The notes under the pieces: generated by a model
Database searches by the model: none
The model's input: only the letters and a program-made list of their open reading frames with translations
Told to the model about the DNA's origin: nothing
Shown here: piece by piece, positions 25,780 through 34,935 of the stretch
How positions within the stretch are numbered: the first letter of the stretch is position 1
Layout of the letters: every line of letters starts with the position of its first letter
DNA from: an uncultured Alphaproteobacteria bacterium
GTDB taxonomy: Bacteria; Pseudomonadota; Alphaproteobacteria; HIMB59
Assembly: GCA_902538085.1 (NCBI GenBank)
Contig: CACBDV010000006.1
Location: 1 to 54,572, forward strand
Direction of reading: 5' to 3'
DNA length: 54,572 bases
Position numbers and translations under genes: made by a program

Positions 25780-26973
25780 TTGATTAATTTTATAAATAAA
25801 AATTCAAATTTATTAATATTTGGCTTTCTAATAGCATTCGCATCAGGATTTGGACAAACATTTTTTATTTCTCTTTTTAGTGAAGATTTTAGAGAAACAT
25901 TTAACTTAAGTAATACTCAATTTGGTAGTCTGTATTCAATAGCTACAATTTTAAGTGCGTTAACTATTATATGGGCTGGCAAACTTATAGATACGGTCTC
26001 TCTTAAAAAATATACTTTAGCAATTGTATTAGGTCTTTCGATAACATGTTTTTTTGCAAGTATTGTGTTTAATGTAATTCTTCTTTTTTTTGTAATTTAT
26101 TTTTTAAGACTTTTCGGACAAGGGCTTATGGGACACACTTCTAGAACGACCATGGCAAGATACTTTAAAGCTAATAGAGGAAAAGCATTAGCAATATCTG
26201 GATTTGGTTTTTCTTTTGGTGAGATGATCTATCCATTTGTAGTAGTAATTTTAATATTAACTTTTGGCTGGAGAATTACCTGGTTTAGTTCATCTGTATT
26301 TATAATAATATTTTTTGGAGTATTTTTATACTACCTATTAAATAAAAATAATTTTAAAAGTGAAACTGGGTTTGAGAATGAAGGTATACAAAATTCATTT
26401 TCATGGAGAAGAAGAGATGTCTTAACAGATCTTAAATTTTATCTTTATTTACCTCTTACATTATTTATGTCATTTACAGTAACTGGTTTTTTATTTCATC
26501 AAGTTTTTATTGGGCAATTAAATAATTGGACAATGTTAGATATTGCACAAAGTTTTATTTTTTATGCAATCTGTGGAATTGGTGGTTCATTAGTTTCTGG
26601 TTTGTTAGTCGATAAATTTTCTGGTAGGAGTGTAATCACATTTCACTTAATTCCCATGGCTTTAATATTTATTGTGATGTTATTTTCAAATCATATATTT
26701 GTATTATATCTTTACATGGCAGGTCTTGGATTATCAAATGGCTTTACTGAAAATATGTCTAATTCTTTGTGGGCAGAAATGTATGGAGTCAAAAACCTAG
26801 GTGCAATAAGGGCCCTTTTAACATTTTTTGGTGTTTTGGCCTCAGCAGCCTCCCCTTTCTTATATGGATTGATATTGGATGAGACAAATTCGATAAACAC
26901 CTTGATTTATATGAGCCTTGCCTTAATAATTATTTTTTCTTCTATGAGCTTTATAGGTAATAAAATTAAATAA
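25780..26973 (+). CDS. Major facilitator superfamily permease
   Basis: A 397-residue permease with about 12 membrane helices in two halves of six, separated by a charged loop (FENEGIQNSFSWRRRD, about 204-219). The first helix starts by residue 12, so the TTG at 25780 is the plausible start; no ATG precedes helix 1. The loop between helices 2 and 3 carries WAGKLIDTVSLKK, an MFS motif A variant, and the second half repeats it as GLLVDKFSGRS. The substrate is unknown. The gene converges with the exonuclease gene and overlaps it by 8 bases. Confidence 0.85.
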   Translation: MINFINKNSNLLIFGFLIAFASGFGQTFFISLFSEDFRETFNLSNTQFGSLYSIATILSALTIIWAGKLIDTVSLKKYTLAIVLGLSITCFFASIVFNVILLFFVIYFLRLFGQGLMGHTSRTTMARYFKANRGKALAISGFGFSFGEMIYPFVVVILILTFGWRITWFSSSVFIIIFFGVFLYYLLNKNNFKSETGFENEGIQNSFSWRRRDVLTDLKFYLYLPLTLFMSFTVTGFLFHQVFIGQLNNWTMLDIAQSFIFYAICGIGGSLVSGLLVDKFSGRSVITFHLIPMALIFIVMLFSNHIFVLYLYMAGLGLSNGFTENMSNSLWAEMYGVKNLGAIRALLTFFGVLASAASPFLYGLILDETNSINTLIYMSLALIIIFSSMSFIGNKIK

Positions 26974-27466
26974 AATAACCTTTTTTAAAAGCCTCAATAG
27001 CTATCAAAGCACATCCTTTAGCATCTGATAATGCATCGTGATGATTTAATGGAATTCTTAAATTTTTACATACTGTATTTAGTTTATTGTTTTCAAATTC
27101 CCAATATTTTCTTGCGATTGCAACAGTATCTTTAAATTCTTGTTTAGGTAGGTCGATATTATAAAAATAACAACATGAGTGCAGGACAGACCGATCAAAA
27201 GGAGCATTATGTGCGAAAAAGTAATCAACAGCTGATAATTCACTCTTAATTTGGCGCCACACTTTATCAAATGTTTTAGCTTTCTTTAACATATCCCACG
27301 TTAAACCATGAATATCTGTAAAATGAACTTCAGGTTTAGGTGGTCTTATTAAATGGGAGACTTTTTTTATAATTTTAGTTTTATTAAATATTACATATCC
27401 TATAGCACATGCTGATGTTCTCTCACTTGTAGCTGTTTCAAAATCTATGGCTGCAAATAATTGCAT
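26966..27466 (-). CDS. DEDDh 3'-5' exonuclease (DNA polymerase III epsilon-like)
   Basis: A 166-residue exonuclease-domain protein. Catalytic acids D8 and E10 (AIDFETA), HNAPFDR (Asp of Exo II) and HHDALSDA (Exo III His and Asp) are all present. It is a stand-alone domain, shorter than DnaQ, and lacks the polymerase-binding C-terminus, so it is more likely an accessory exonuclease than the replicative proofreader. The ATG shares one base with the stop of the upstream acyl-CoA ligase gene. Confidence 0.88.
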   Translation of the reverse strand: MQLFAAIDFETATSERTSACAIGYVIFNKTKIIKKVSHLIRPPKPEVHFTDIHGLTWDMLKKAKTFDKVWRQIKSELSAVDYFFAHNAPFDRSVLHSCCYFYNIDLPKQEFKDTVAIARKYWEFENNKLNTVCKNLRIPLNHHDALSDAKGCALIAIEAFKKGYFI

Positions 27467-29172
27467 TAAAATAATTGATCAATTTGATTTTGATATTTTT
27501 TTTGTACTTCATGTCTCCTAACTTTCATTGTGGGAGTCATTAGGTTATTTTCAATACTAAAAGGCTCATCAATAAAGATAAACTTTTTTATTTTTTCTGG
27601 TTGAGTTAAGTCTTTATTTACTTCATCAATATATCTTTGAATATCTTCATCACTAGATTTACTCTCTGAGTTTAATACTAATAATGCTGCAATATAATTC
27701 TTTTGTTCACCAAAGACACAGGCTTGTTCTATCTCAGGAGATAAAGTTAATAGATTTTCAATCTTAGATGGTGCAATATTATCACCTCCTAGAGAAACAA
27801 TTATATCCTTTTTACGATCTGTAATTTTAAGATAATTGTCCTCATCAAATTCACCAATATCCCCCGTATGGAGCCAACCATCTTTTATTGTTTGCTTAGT
27901 AGCTTCTTTATTATTCCAATAGCCCAGCATAAGGTTCTCCCCTTTAACTAATATTTCACCATCTTCTGCTAATTTAACTTCAACTCCAGGAAATATAGGA
28001 CCAACTGTATCAACTTTTACTTTATTTAATAAATTGCAGCTTACAACTGGTGAGGTTTCTGTTAAGCCATAACCTTGTAAAGTCTTTAAACCAAGGGCAT
28101 TAAGCGCCTCCCCTACTTGACTATCAAGAGGTCCTCCACCTGATATAAAAGCCTCTAATCTGCCACCAAAATTATTTTTTACTTTTTTTCTGACTAATGT
28201 ATCTAATATTAGGTTAATTATATTTTCACTAAAACTTAATTTAATATTTTTAAATTTTTTTGTTCCTAGCTGGATAGTCTTATTAAATAAATTTTGTTTA
28301 AAATTAGACTGATTTTTCAGATTAATCTTCATTTTTGCATGGAGATTATTATAAAATCTTGGAACAGCAGTCATTATATGAGGTTGTGCAATTTTTACTG
28401 TAGGCAGAAGTGTTTCAATACTTTTATTATAAAATACTTTTGCTTCTAAAATAATCTGAACAAATTGAACTGCATGTTCATATGAATGAGATAAAGGTAA
28501 CCAAGTAAGAAAGGTTAAATCTGGACTCTTTATAGTTTTAAGAAGTTCATACGCTCCTTCACAATTACTTAATATACCCCCATGACTTAAAATAACACCT
28601 TTCGGTAATCCTTGCGTACCTGACGTGTAAATAATGCAAGCTGGATCTGTACGCTTAATTTCTTTAATTTTTTCTCTGTTATTATCATTATTGTCATCTG
28701 TTAAGTCATTTAAAAATACTAAATTTAAAATTGAATTATTTTCAAAATAATCAAAACATAAAATAAATTTGAAATTATATTTAACTTTTTCGCTGGCAGT
28801 TAAAATAGTCTGAAGTAAATTTTTATTTGAAACTATTAAACCAACAGGCTGAGAGTCATTTAAAATATGCTCAAAATCTCTTGATGTATAAGTTGTATAG
28901 TTGGGGACACAAATAAGTTTATTAGACATTATAGCGATATCAGAGGCCATCCATTCAGGTCTATTTTCTGAAACCAATAAAACTCTCTCTAATTCACCTA
29001 AATATTTGTTTGCTAAAAAATTGTGTATTTTCTTTGTTAGATTTTTTGTCTCTAACCAGCTCATTGAGACAACTTGATTGTTTGAGTCGAGTTTTAGTAA
29101 GTGTTGATTATTTTCGTTCTTATCTGCTTGAAAATAAAATAGTTCTGGAAGATTATTAAATTTATTCATCAT
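27466..29172 (-). CDS. Long-chain fatty acid-CoA ligase family (AMP-forming)
   Basis: A 568-residue ANL-superfamily adenylating enzyme. The P-loop is IIYTSGTQGLPKGVILSH, with TWLPLSHSYEH, GGGPLDSQVGEAL, LQGYGLTETSPVVS and the hinge GWLHTGDIGEFDE...ITDRKKDII. The pattern is of FadD15/FACL-type ligases that activate long-chain fatty acids. No membrane anchor is evident. It overlaps an alpha/beta hydrolase by 11 bases upstream and touches the exonuclease downstream. The hydrolase pairing suggests lipid turnover, but that is inference. Confidence 0.88.
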   Translation of the reverse strand: MMNKFNNLPELFYFQADKNENNQHLLKLDSNNQVVSMSWLETKNLTKKIHNFLANKYLGELERVLLVSENRPEWMASDIAIMSNKLICVPNYTTYTSRDFEHILNDSQPVGLIVSNKNLLQTILTASEKVKYNFKFILCFDYFENNSILNLVFLNDLTDDNNDNNREKIKEIKRTDPACIIYTSGTQGLPKGVILSHGGILSNCEGAYELLKTIKSPDLTFLTWLPLSHSYEHAVQFVQIILEAKVFYNKSIETLLPTVKIAQPHIMTAVPRFYNNLHAKMKINLKNQSNFKQNLFNKTIQLGTKKFKNIKLSFSENIINLILDTLVRKKVKNNFGGRLEAFISGGGPLDSQVGEALNALGLKTLQGYGLTETSPVVSCNLLNKVKVDTVGPIFPGVEVKLAEDGEILVKGENLMLGYWNNKEATKQTIKDGWLHTGDIGEFDEDNYLKITDRKKDIIVSLGGDNIAPSKIENLLTLSPEIEQACVFGEQKNYIAALLVLNSESKSSDEDIQRYIDEVNKDLTQPEKIKKFIFIDEPFSIENNLMTPTMKVRRHEVQKKYQNQIDQLF

Positions 29173-29980
29173 TAATTATAGTTTCATAAAACTCATCCAT
29201 CCTATTCATTAAACTTTCATCATAAGTTACTAAATGTTCATTCTCATCAACGAAATAACTGCTTTTAGGTGAATTTGCTAATTTATATATTTTTTCACCC
29301 ATTCTAAATGGAACAATATCATCCCCTGTGGCGTGCATTATAAATATAGGGGAAATAACGTTTTTAATCTTTTTATCACTTAAATACTTATCTTTAAGCA
29401 TGATTGAAACAGGAAGGTATGGATAATGAAATTTTGCAGCATCAATCATTGAAGTAAATGGCGCCTCCAGAATTAGACCCTTAAAATTATTATTTTGGGC
29501 TATTTCTATACTAACAGCAGTTCCTAAAGATTCTCCATAAATAATGATGTCCTTTTTAGAAATATTTTTTTCTTCAAGCCATTTTATTGCACTTCTAGCG
29601 TCATCATATAAACCATCCTCAGTAGGTTCACCATCATTACCGCTATATGATCTCCAAGAAATAAGTAAAATATTTTGGTCATATTTTGATAGCTTGTTAA
29701 TTTTATAAAATCTATTTTCAATAGGACCAGCATTACCGTGAAACATTAGTAATGTAGTTTTAGTATTAGATGGATGTTTATAAAAAATTGACCTTAATTT
29801 TATATTTGAGCTATTTTCAATAAATACTTGTTCCGCAGGAATGATTAGTAATTCATCATCATAATTATCAATTTGAGGGACATAAAGAAGAGATCTTTGT
29901 TTTGTATAAACATAAAAGATAATTAAAAGGTATATAAATAGTAATATTAAGATAATTTTGATTGTTAATGAGTAATTCAT
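29162..29980 (-). CDS. Membrane-anchored alpha/beta hydrolase (BEM46/ABHD13-like)
   Basis: A 272-residue hydrolase with one N-terminal membrane helix (about residues 6-25), then a catalytic domain. MFHGNAGPIENR is the oxyanion region, YGESLGTA contains the nucleophile Ser, HATGDDIVPF the Asp and ENEHLVTY the His. That is a full triad. The family is of uncertain substrate, often esters or lipids. It overlaps the GFA-family gene by four bases and the acyl-CoA ligase gene by 11. Confidence 0.85.
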   Translation of the reverse strand: MNYSLTIKIILILLFIYLLIIFYVYTKQRSLLYVPQIDNYDDELLIIPAEQVFIENSSNIKLRSIFYKHPSNTKTTLLMFHGNAGPIENRFYKINKLSKYDQNILLISWRSYSGNDGEPTEDGLYDDARSAIKWLEEKNISKKDIIIYGESLGTAVSIEIAQNNNFKGLILEAPFTSMIDAAKFHYPYLPVSIMLKDKYLSDKKIKNVISPIFIMHATGDDIVPFRMGEKIYKLANSPKSSYFVDENEHLVTYDESLMNRMDEFYETIINDE

Positions 29981-30399
29981 TTAATTCTGTAAATAAACTT
30001 ATCAAAATATCCATGGGCAGATTGAGGAAATTTTTTTAATTTAGAAAAATTAATTTTCGATTTTTTATATTTGTAAAAAATATGGCCGATAGAAGGTATA
30101 TTTTTATTTAAGGTACCTGTTGATATTGAGATATAATCATCTGAAAATTTTTTTTGAAAAAATAATGAACTTCCACAAATTGAACAAAAACCTCTTTTAT
30201 AATGTTTACTAGAAACAAACCATTTTAAAGTTTTTTTACTTTTAAAATTTAGATTTTCTTTTTTTACTTTTGTATAAGAACTAAATTCAGCATTTGAAGC
30301 CTGGCACATCTGGCAATGGCAAAAAACTGAGTATCTACATTCATTTTTAATCTCAAAGGAAATTTTCTTGCAAAGACACGAGCCTTTAATTTTTTTCAT
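29977..30399 (-). CDS. GFA/CENP-V family zinc protein
   Basis: A 140-residue protein of the glutathione-dependent formaldehyde-activating (GFA, CENP-V/GFA) family. Zinc cysteines appear as GSCLC (C8, C10), FCHCQMC (C27, C29, C32) and GFCSICGSSLFF. The fold is well supported. Enzyme activity on S-hydroxymethyl-glutathione is disputed for much of this family, so I would not assign formaldehyde metabolism. It overlaps both neighbours by four bases. Confidence 0.87.
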   Translation of the reverse strand: MKKIKGSCLCKKISFEIKNECRYSVFCHCQMCQASNAEFSSYTKVKKENLNFKSKKTLKWFVSSKHYKRGFCSICGSSLFFQKKFSDDYISISTGTLNKNIPSIGHIFYKYKKSKINFSKLKKFPQSAHGYFDKFIYRIK

Positions 30400-30653
30400 T
30401 TATTCATCATTTTGTGCTTTGCTAAAGATATTCCGTTTTTTATTTTAAAATTATATGACTCCTCAAATGATGATAATTGCCAACCAGAAAGTCTATTTTT
30501 TAACTCGGAAATATTATTTATTTTCCATTCATTTGTCGTATTTTCGTCTTTCCATATCGCTTTTTCTTCAGAAGTTCTAGCACAGCCATAACAATATCCG
30601 GTAGATGGATCTGTTTTGCATATTGATATACAAGGTGAAATAATTTTTTCCAT
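30396..30653 (-). CDS. DUF1289 family cysteine protein
   Basis: An 85-residue protein with the DUF1289 pattern at its N-terminus: ISPCISICKTDPSTGYCYGCARTSEE, four cysteines likely to bind a metal or Fe-S cluster, followed by the conserved tryptophans IWKD and GWQ. The function of the family is not known. It is first in a leftward run through GFA, hydrolase, ligase and exonuclease genes, all joined by overlaps, so the five are probably one transcript. Confidence 0.82.
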   Translation of the reverse strand: MEKIISPCISICKTDPSTGYCYGCARTSEEKAIWKDENTTNEWKINNISELKNRLSGWQLSSFEESYNFKIKNGISLAKHKMMNK

Positions 30654-30762
30654 TAAAACATTATATCCAAATAAACCCTAATATCATTGAAAATTATTTT
30701 TAAAATTGAATTAAAAAATGCTAATTGAAAAATTAAAAAATTATTGTAGTTTGATGCAACGT

Positions 30763-30837
30763 TCCGCAGTAGCTCAGCGGTAGAGCATTCGGCTGTTAAC
30801 CGACAGGTCGTAGGTTCGAATCCTACCTGCGGAGCCA
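30763..30837 (+). tRNA. tRNA-Asn (GTT)
   Basis: A complete cloverleaf. TCCGCAG pairs with CTGCGGA, the anticodon GTT is at 30795-30797 in CTGTTAA, and the T arm is TAGGTTCGAATCCTA. The discriminator is G (30834), as expected for Asn, and CCA is encoded at 30835-30837. The EamA permease ATG follows only seven bases later, so its mRNA is probably released by tRNA 3' processing. Confidence 0.97.
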
Positions 30838-30844
30838 GTTTCTT

Positions 30845-31756
30845 ATGAACTCCAAACATTTCTTATCTACTTTATGTCTCATAGTAGCTTCAATAATTTG
30901 GGGTACTGCATTTGTGGCTCAAACTACAGGAATGGAATTTATTGGTCCACTAACTTTTACAAATATGCGTTTTTTAATTGGTGGAATAATAGTTTTACCT
31001 TTTGCTGTTTATGAAATAAATAAAATTAAAAATCTTAAAAATAAAAAAAAATTTATATTCGTAGTTCTTTTAACTGGTTTAAGTTTGTTATTAGGAACTT
31101 ACCTTCAACAATACGCTTTACAGTATACTAAAGTAGGAAATGCAGCTTTCTTAACTATATTATATGTTCCATTTGTTCCTATAATTTCGAGATTATTTTT
31201 AAAAAAGAAAATACACTGGAGTATTTGGCTATCCGTATCAATATGTCTCGTAGGGTCTTATTACTTAACTCTTGAAAATAGTTTTGAAGCACAATTTGCT
31301 GATATACTTGTAATTGTATGTGCTTTATTTTTTGCAATACATTGCATCTTAATTGATGAATACTTTGAAATTATAAATGCACCATTTACCTTAGCATCAT
31401 CTCAATTTCTATTATGTTTTTTTTATAGTTTGCCATTTATATTCATTTTTGAAAATCCTACTATTGACGGGATATCAAAAGAAATCTTTGAGCTTTTATA
31501 TGTAGGTGTAATGTCAAGTGGGATTGCTTATACTCTACAAGTTTTTGGTCAAAGGTATGTAAAACCCTCTACAGCAGCAATTACATTTTCTCTTGAAGGT
31601 GTATTTGGTTCGTTAGCAGCTTGGGTTATTCTTTCTCAGTTTTTGACAAATGTTCAGATTTTTGGTTGTTTTTTAATACTTATTGGTGTGCTCGTAGCAC
31701 AACTTTTACCCTTAATTAACAAAGAAGCAGCCTTAAATAGGTTTTATAGTGAGTAA
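30845..31756 (+). CDS. EamA/DMT-superfamily permease
   Basis: A 303-residue protein with about ten membrane helices in two EamA repeats. The first starts LIVASIIWGTAFVAQ with the typical WG, the second contains ALFFAIHCILIDEY and the ending SLEGVFGSLAAWVIL. The family exports or imports amino acids, nucleosides or other metabolites; substrate unknown. The start lies seven bases after tRNA-Asn, giving no room for an independent promoter. Confidence 0.87.
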   Translation: MNSKHFLSTLCLIVASIIWGTAFVAQTTGMEFIGPLTFTNMRFLIGGIIVLPFAVYEINKIKNLKNKKKFIFVVLLTGLSLLLGTYLQQYALQYTKVGNAAFLTILYVPFVPIISRLFLKKKIHWSIWLSVSICLVGSYYLTLENSFEAQFADILVIVCALFFAIHCILIDEYFEIINAPFTLASSQFLLCFFYSLPFIFIFENPTIDGISKEIFELLYVGVMSSGIAYTLQVFGQRYVKPSTAAITFSLEGVFGSLAAWVILSQFLTNVQIFGCFLILIGVLVAQLLPLINKEAALNRFYSE

Positions 31757-31800
31757 ATAACTCTACTTTTTGTCTAACAAATACAATAAAATTCTTCATT

Positions 31801-33162
31801 ATGAGTGAGGATAGTAAATTTTTTTTGAAAGACAGTGATGTGCCAAAACAGTGGTACAACCTGGGAGCGGATTTAAAAGAGCCTATGAGCCCACCCTTAA
31901 ATCCAGGAACAAAACAGCCAATAGGTCCAGATGACTTAGCACCTTTATTTCCAATGGAATTAATAATGCAAGAAGTTACCCAAGAGAGATATATCGATAT
32001 ACCGGGACCAGTATTAGAGGCTTACAGTCGTTGGAGATCTACGCCACTGGTAAGGGCTAGAGCTTTAGAGAAAGCATTGGATACTCCAGCCAGAATTTAT
32101 TACAAATACGAAGGAGCCAGTCCATCAGGGAGTCACAAACCAAACACTGCATTAGCTCAGGCTTTTTATAATAAAGAAGCTGGTGTAAAAAAAATAGCAA
32201 CTGAGACCGGTGCAGGTCAATGGGGAACAGCATTAAGTTATGCTGGAGCCGTATTTGGAATAGAGATAAAAGTATTCATGGTAAGAGTGAGCTATGATCA
32301 AAAACCTTACAGAAGAGCTATAATTGAAAGTTACGGTGGTAGTGTTGTAGCTAGCCCATCAAATGAAACAAATTCAGGTAGAGCCATACTTGAAAAGGAT
32401 CCTAATAGTTCAGGTTCACTTGGTATAGCAATATCAGAGGCTGCAGAAGTTGCTGCTACAAATGATGATACAAAATATGCATTAGGTAGTGTGCTCAATC
32501 ATGTTTTAATGCATCAATCCATTATTGGGCAAGAAGCACTACTACAAATGGAAATGGCTAATGATTATCCTGATATTGTTATTGGTTGTACTGGTGGAGG
32601 AAGTAATTTCTCAGGTTTATGTAATCCTTTTTTAGGCAAAAAATTCAGAGGAGAACAAGATGTTCATGCTATTGCAGTTGAACCATCTTCTTGTCCTTCT
32701 TTAACAAAAGGTAAGTATTCCTATGACTTTGGTGACACTCTAAAATCTGCACCATTGTTAAAGATGCATACTTTAGGTTCTGATTTTATGCCATCACCTA
32801 CTCATGTAGGTGGGCTAAGATATCATGGAATGTCTCCAATGCTATCGCACTTGGTTCATAATGGTCATATGGAACCTCGAGCTTATGGTCAAAAAGAGTG
32901 CCTAGAAGCTGGTATACAATTTGCCAGAACTGAGGGCATCATGCCTGCACCTGAGGCTACTCACGCCATTAAAGGTGCTGTTGATGAAGCTCTAAAGTGT
33001 AAAGCCGAGGGTAAATCAAAAGCTATTTTGTTCAATCTTTGTGGGCATGGTCATTTTGATATGCAAGCATATATGGACTATTTTTCAGGCAATCTTGCTG
33101 AAGACAAATTTGATACTCAAGCTTTTGAAGAGTCTATGGCATCAATACCTGCTGTAAATTAA
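31801..33162 (+). CDS. trpB: Tryptophan synthase beta chain, TrpB2 type
   Basis: A 453-residue PLP enzyme longer than ordinary TrpB. The Schiff-base lysine is K113 in PSGSHKPN, the phosphate-binding loop is GCTGGGSNFSG, and the C-terminal end retains NLCGHGHFD. The N-terminal extension (about 65 residues, with PLNPGTKQPIGPDDL) marks the TrpB2 subclass, which often acts without TrpA. No trpA lies beside it. It may make tryptophan from free indole, or deaminate serine. It stands alone after the EamA gene. Confidence 0.88.
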   Translation: MSEDSKFFLKDSDVPKQWYNLGADLKEPMSPPLNPGTKQPIGPDDLAPLFPMELIMQEVTQERYIDIPGPVLEAYSRWRSTPLVRARALEKALDTPARIYYKYEGASPSGSHKPNTALAQAFYNKEAGVKKIATETGAGQWGTALSYAGAVFGIEIKVFMVRVSYDQKPYRRAIIESYGGSVVASPSNETNSGRAILEKDPNSSGSLGIAISEAAEVAATNDDTKYALGSVLNHVLMHQSIIGQEALLQMEMANDYPDIVIGCTGGGSNFSGLCNPFLGKKFRGEQDVHAIAVEPSSCPSLTKGKYSYDFGDTLKSAPLLKMHTLGSDFMPSPTHVGGLRYHGMSPMLSHLVHNGHMEPRAYGQKECLEAGIQFARTEGIMPAPEATHAIKGAVDEALKCKAEGKSKAILFNLCGHGHFDMQAYMDYFSGNLAEDKFDTQAFEESMASIPAVN

Positions 33163-34433
33163 TTTACATTAGGTAAATCATCAAAATTTGATGTGTATGC
33201 GGGACTTAAGTTTTGTCGTCTAGTTATGTAAAACTTTTCGTAGTTTTCTTTGGCAACACAAATAGTCCCGCTTCCGTATCTGTTATTTAGATTATCAAAT
33301 ACCTTATTTACCCTAATCTTTTTTAAAATACTCTCTTCTGATTGATGAAAAAATAAATCTCTATTGTATTCTCCCTCTGGAGTTAAGTCTGAGAGTAAAA
33401 CACCTGCTTTTTTATATTTAATTTCTGGTCGATAAATAGATTTTAGCGCCTTTATAGCAAATTTAATCGTCTCAAATAAGTCATTTGATGGAGATATAAA
33501 ATCAAAAGTCCTAGCTGCATGGTATTGTTTGTTATTGTTGTTAAATTTATTTGAACGAATAAATGTAGTAATTTTTTTTGCCTGCAAACCATCAGATCTA
33601 ATCTTTTCTGAGGCTTTAGTAGCATAAGATATTATTCTTTTCTCTAAATCATGGAAGCTTGTTACATAACTTTCGAAAGATCTTGATACTCGACATTGTT
33701 TTTTTGGTTCAGATCTCTCCACTATAGGTATGCATATTTCACCATGTAGTTCTCTATAGGTTCTCTCTCCCACTACTCCTAAGTGTTGCCTAACCCACCT
33801 TGGGTCTGTTTTGTATAGATCGTATGCAGTGTAGATGCTATTTTTTTGAAGAAATTTCTCTATTCTAGCTCCTATTCCCCAAATATCACCCACTCCTAAT
33901 ACCTTTAGGGATATTTCTATTTGTTTTTGATTTATAATTTCCACTACTTGGGATCCCAGTTCATCTTTTTTAGCTAAATGGTTTGCTACTTTTGATAAGG
34001 TTTTATTATTAGCTATTCCTATACTTACAGGTATACCTACCCACTTCCTTATTATTTTTTTTATCCCTTCTGCTCTTGAAACAAAACTTCTCTCTGAATA
34101 TTTATTTAATATTAAAAAAGCTTCATCTATAGAATAAACTTCCAATCTATCACAATTCTCCTTTAATACTCCCATTACCCTAGATGAGATATTTCCATAT
34201 AAACTGTAATTTGATGAAAATACATATACTGGATTTTTTTTTATTATTTGTTTTATCTCAAAGAAAGGCACTCCCATTTTAATTCCTAATTTCTTAGCTT
34301 CAGAACTTCTAGCTATTACACATCCATCATTGTTTGATAGAACTACAATAGGTTTTTTACTTAAATCAGGTTTAAAGATAGTCTCACATGAGGCATAAAA
34401 TGAATTACAATCTACTAGGGCTACTATATTCAT
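33159..34433 (-). CDS. umuC: DNA polymerase V catalytic subunit UmuC
   Basis: A 424-residue Y-family translesion polymerase. Active-site acids are D8 (VALVDCNSFYASCE) and the D-E pair of SIDEAFL; the helix-hairpin-helix region is LGVGDIWGIGARIEKFL, and a little-finger domain follows. I start it at ATG 34433, sharing one base with the umuD stop (TAATG); a longer ORF to 34475 would overlap umuD. It is co-transcribed with umuD under a LexA-type operator. The 3' end overlaps trpB2 by four bases. Confidence 0.94.
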   Translation of the reverse strand: MNIVALVDCNSFYASCETIFKPDLSKKPIVVLSNNDGCVIARSSEAKKLGIKMGVPFFEIKQIIKKNPVYVFSSNYSLYGNISSRVMGVLKENCDRLEVYSIDEAFLILNKYSERSFVSRAEGIKKIIRKWVGIPVSIGIANNKTLSKVANHLAKKDELGSQVVEIINQKQIEISLKVLGVGDIWGIGARIEKFLQKNSIYTAYDLYKTDPRWVRQHLGVVGERTYRELHGEICIPIVERSEPKKQCRVSRSFESYVTSFHDLEKRIISYATKASEKIRSDGLQAKKITTFIRSNKFNNNNKQYHAARTFDFISPSNDLFETIKFAIKALKSIYRPEIKYKKAGVLLSDLTPEGEYNRDLFFHQSEESILKKIRVNKVFDNLNNRYGSGTICVAKENYEKFYITRRQNLSPAYTSNFDDLPNVN

Positions 34434-34870
34434 TATTTGATAAATTGACGAATAGCGCTGGTAACAACTCCCCATATCTCTAATTCTGCATACTCTGATA
34501 TTAATATATTTTTATACAATGGGTTCTCAGCTTTTAGAATGGCAGAACCATCTGTCTTGATAACTAGTTTTTTGACAGTTAAATTTCCCTCGAATATAGC
34601 TATTACTATATCTCTGCTTTTAGCTTCTAAGCTCCTATCCACAACCAATATGTCACCGTCATTAATTCCAGCATCTACCATGGAGTCACCACTAGCTCTC
34701 ATTAAAAAAGTTGATAAGTGATTTTTGATCAGTAGTTCTGATAAACTTAGATTATTTTCTATATAATCATCAGCTGGGGATGGAAATCCAGCTGAAATCT
34801 TAGACAAAATATAAGGCACTGACTCAAGATTGTTATTTTTATCGGTCTTTAGTGGGATATTTTTGTTCAT
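34433..34870 (-). CDS. umuD: DNA polymerase V accessory subunit UmuD
   Basis: A 145-residue protein with a self-cleavage site at A27-G28 (SAGFPSPADDY), catalytic Ser63 (ASGDSM) and Lys100 (TVKKL). The 37-residue Ser-Lys spacing matches UmuD/LexA peptidases. RecA-stimulated cleavage would activate it for mutagenic repair. A GTTC-N7-GTTC direct repeat covers its start codon. It is first in the leftward umuDC operon. Confidence 0.94.
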   Translation of the reverse strand: MNKNIPLKTDKNNNLESVPYILSKISAGFPSPADDYIENNLSLSELLIKNHLSTFLMRASGDSMVDAGINDGDILVVDRSLEAKSRDIVIAIFEGNLTVKKLVIKTDGSAILKAENPLYKNILISEYAELEIWGVVTSAIRQFIK

Positions 34871-34879
34871 ATTTTGTTC
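34865..34879 (-). promoter_or_regulatory. LexA (SOS) box of umuDC, alphaproteobacterial type
   Basis: GTTC-ATATTTT-GTTC on the plus strand, that is GAAC-N7-GAAC reading into umuD. This is the direct-repeat operator known for alphaproteobacterial LexA, rather than the palindromic CTGT-type box. The proximal half-site contains the ATG-AAC start codons of umuD, so bound LexA would block transcript start or elongation. TATAAA (34881-34886) and TATGAT (34891-34896) on the minus strand could serve as -10 elements. Confidence 0.8.
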
Positions 34880-34935
34880 TTTTATAAACTATCATAGACC
34901 TGAAATAAATAAAAAAATTTTTAAAGTAAAACTAA

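Noticed and set aside
30653-30859. A 68-codon leftward ORF containing APQVGFEPTTCRLTAEC
   Set aside because: It is the antisense translation of tRNA-Asn, a well-known false protein. The region is the tRNA plus promoter sequence.
34434-34475. A longer start for umuC
   Set aside because: It would overlap umuD by 43 bases and add residues unlike any UmuC; the TAATG coupling at 34433 is better.
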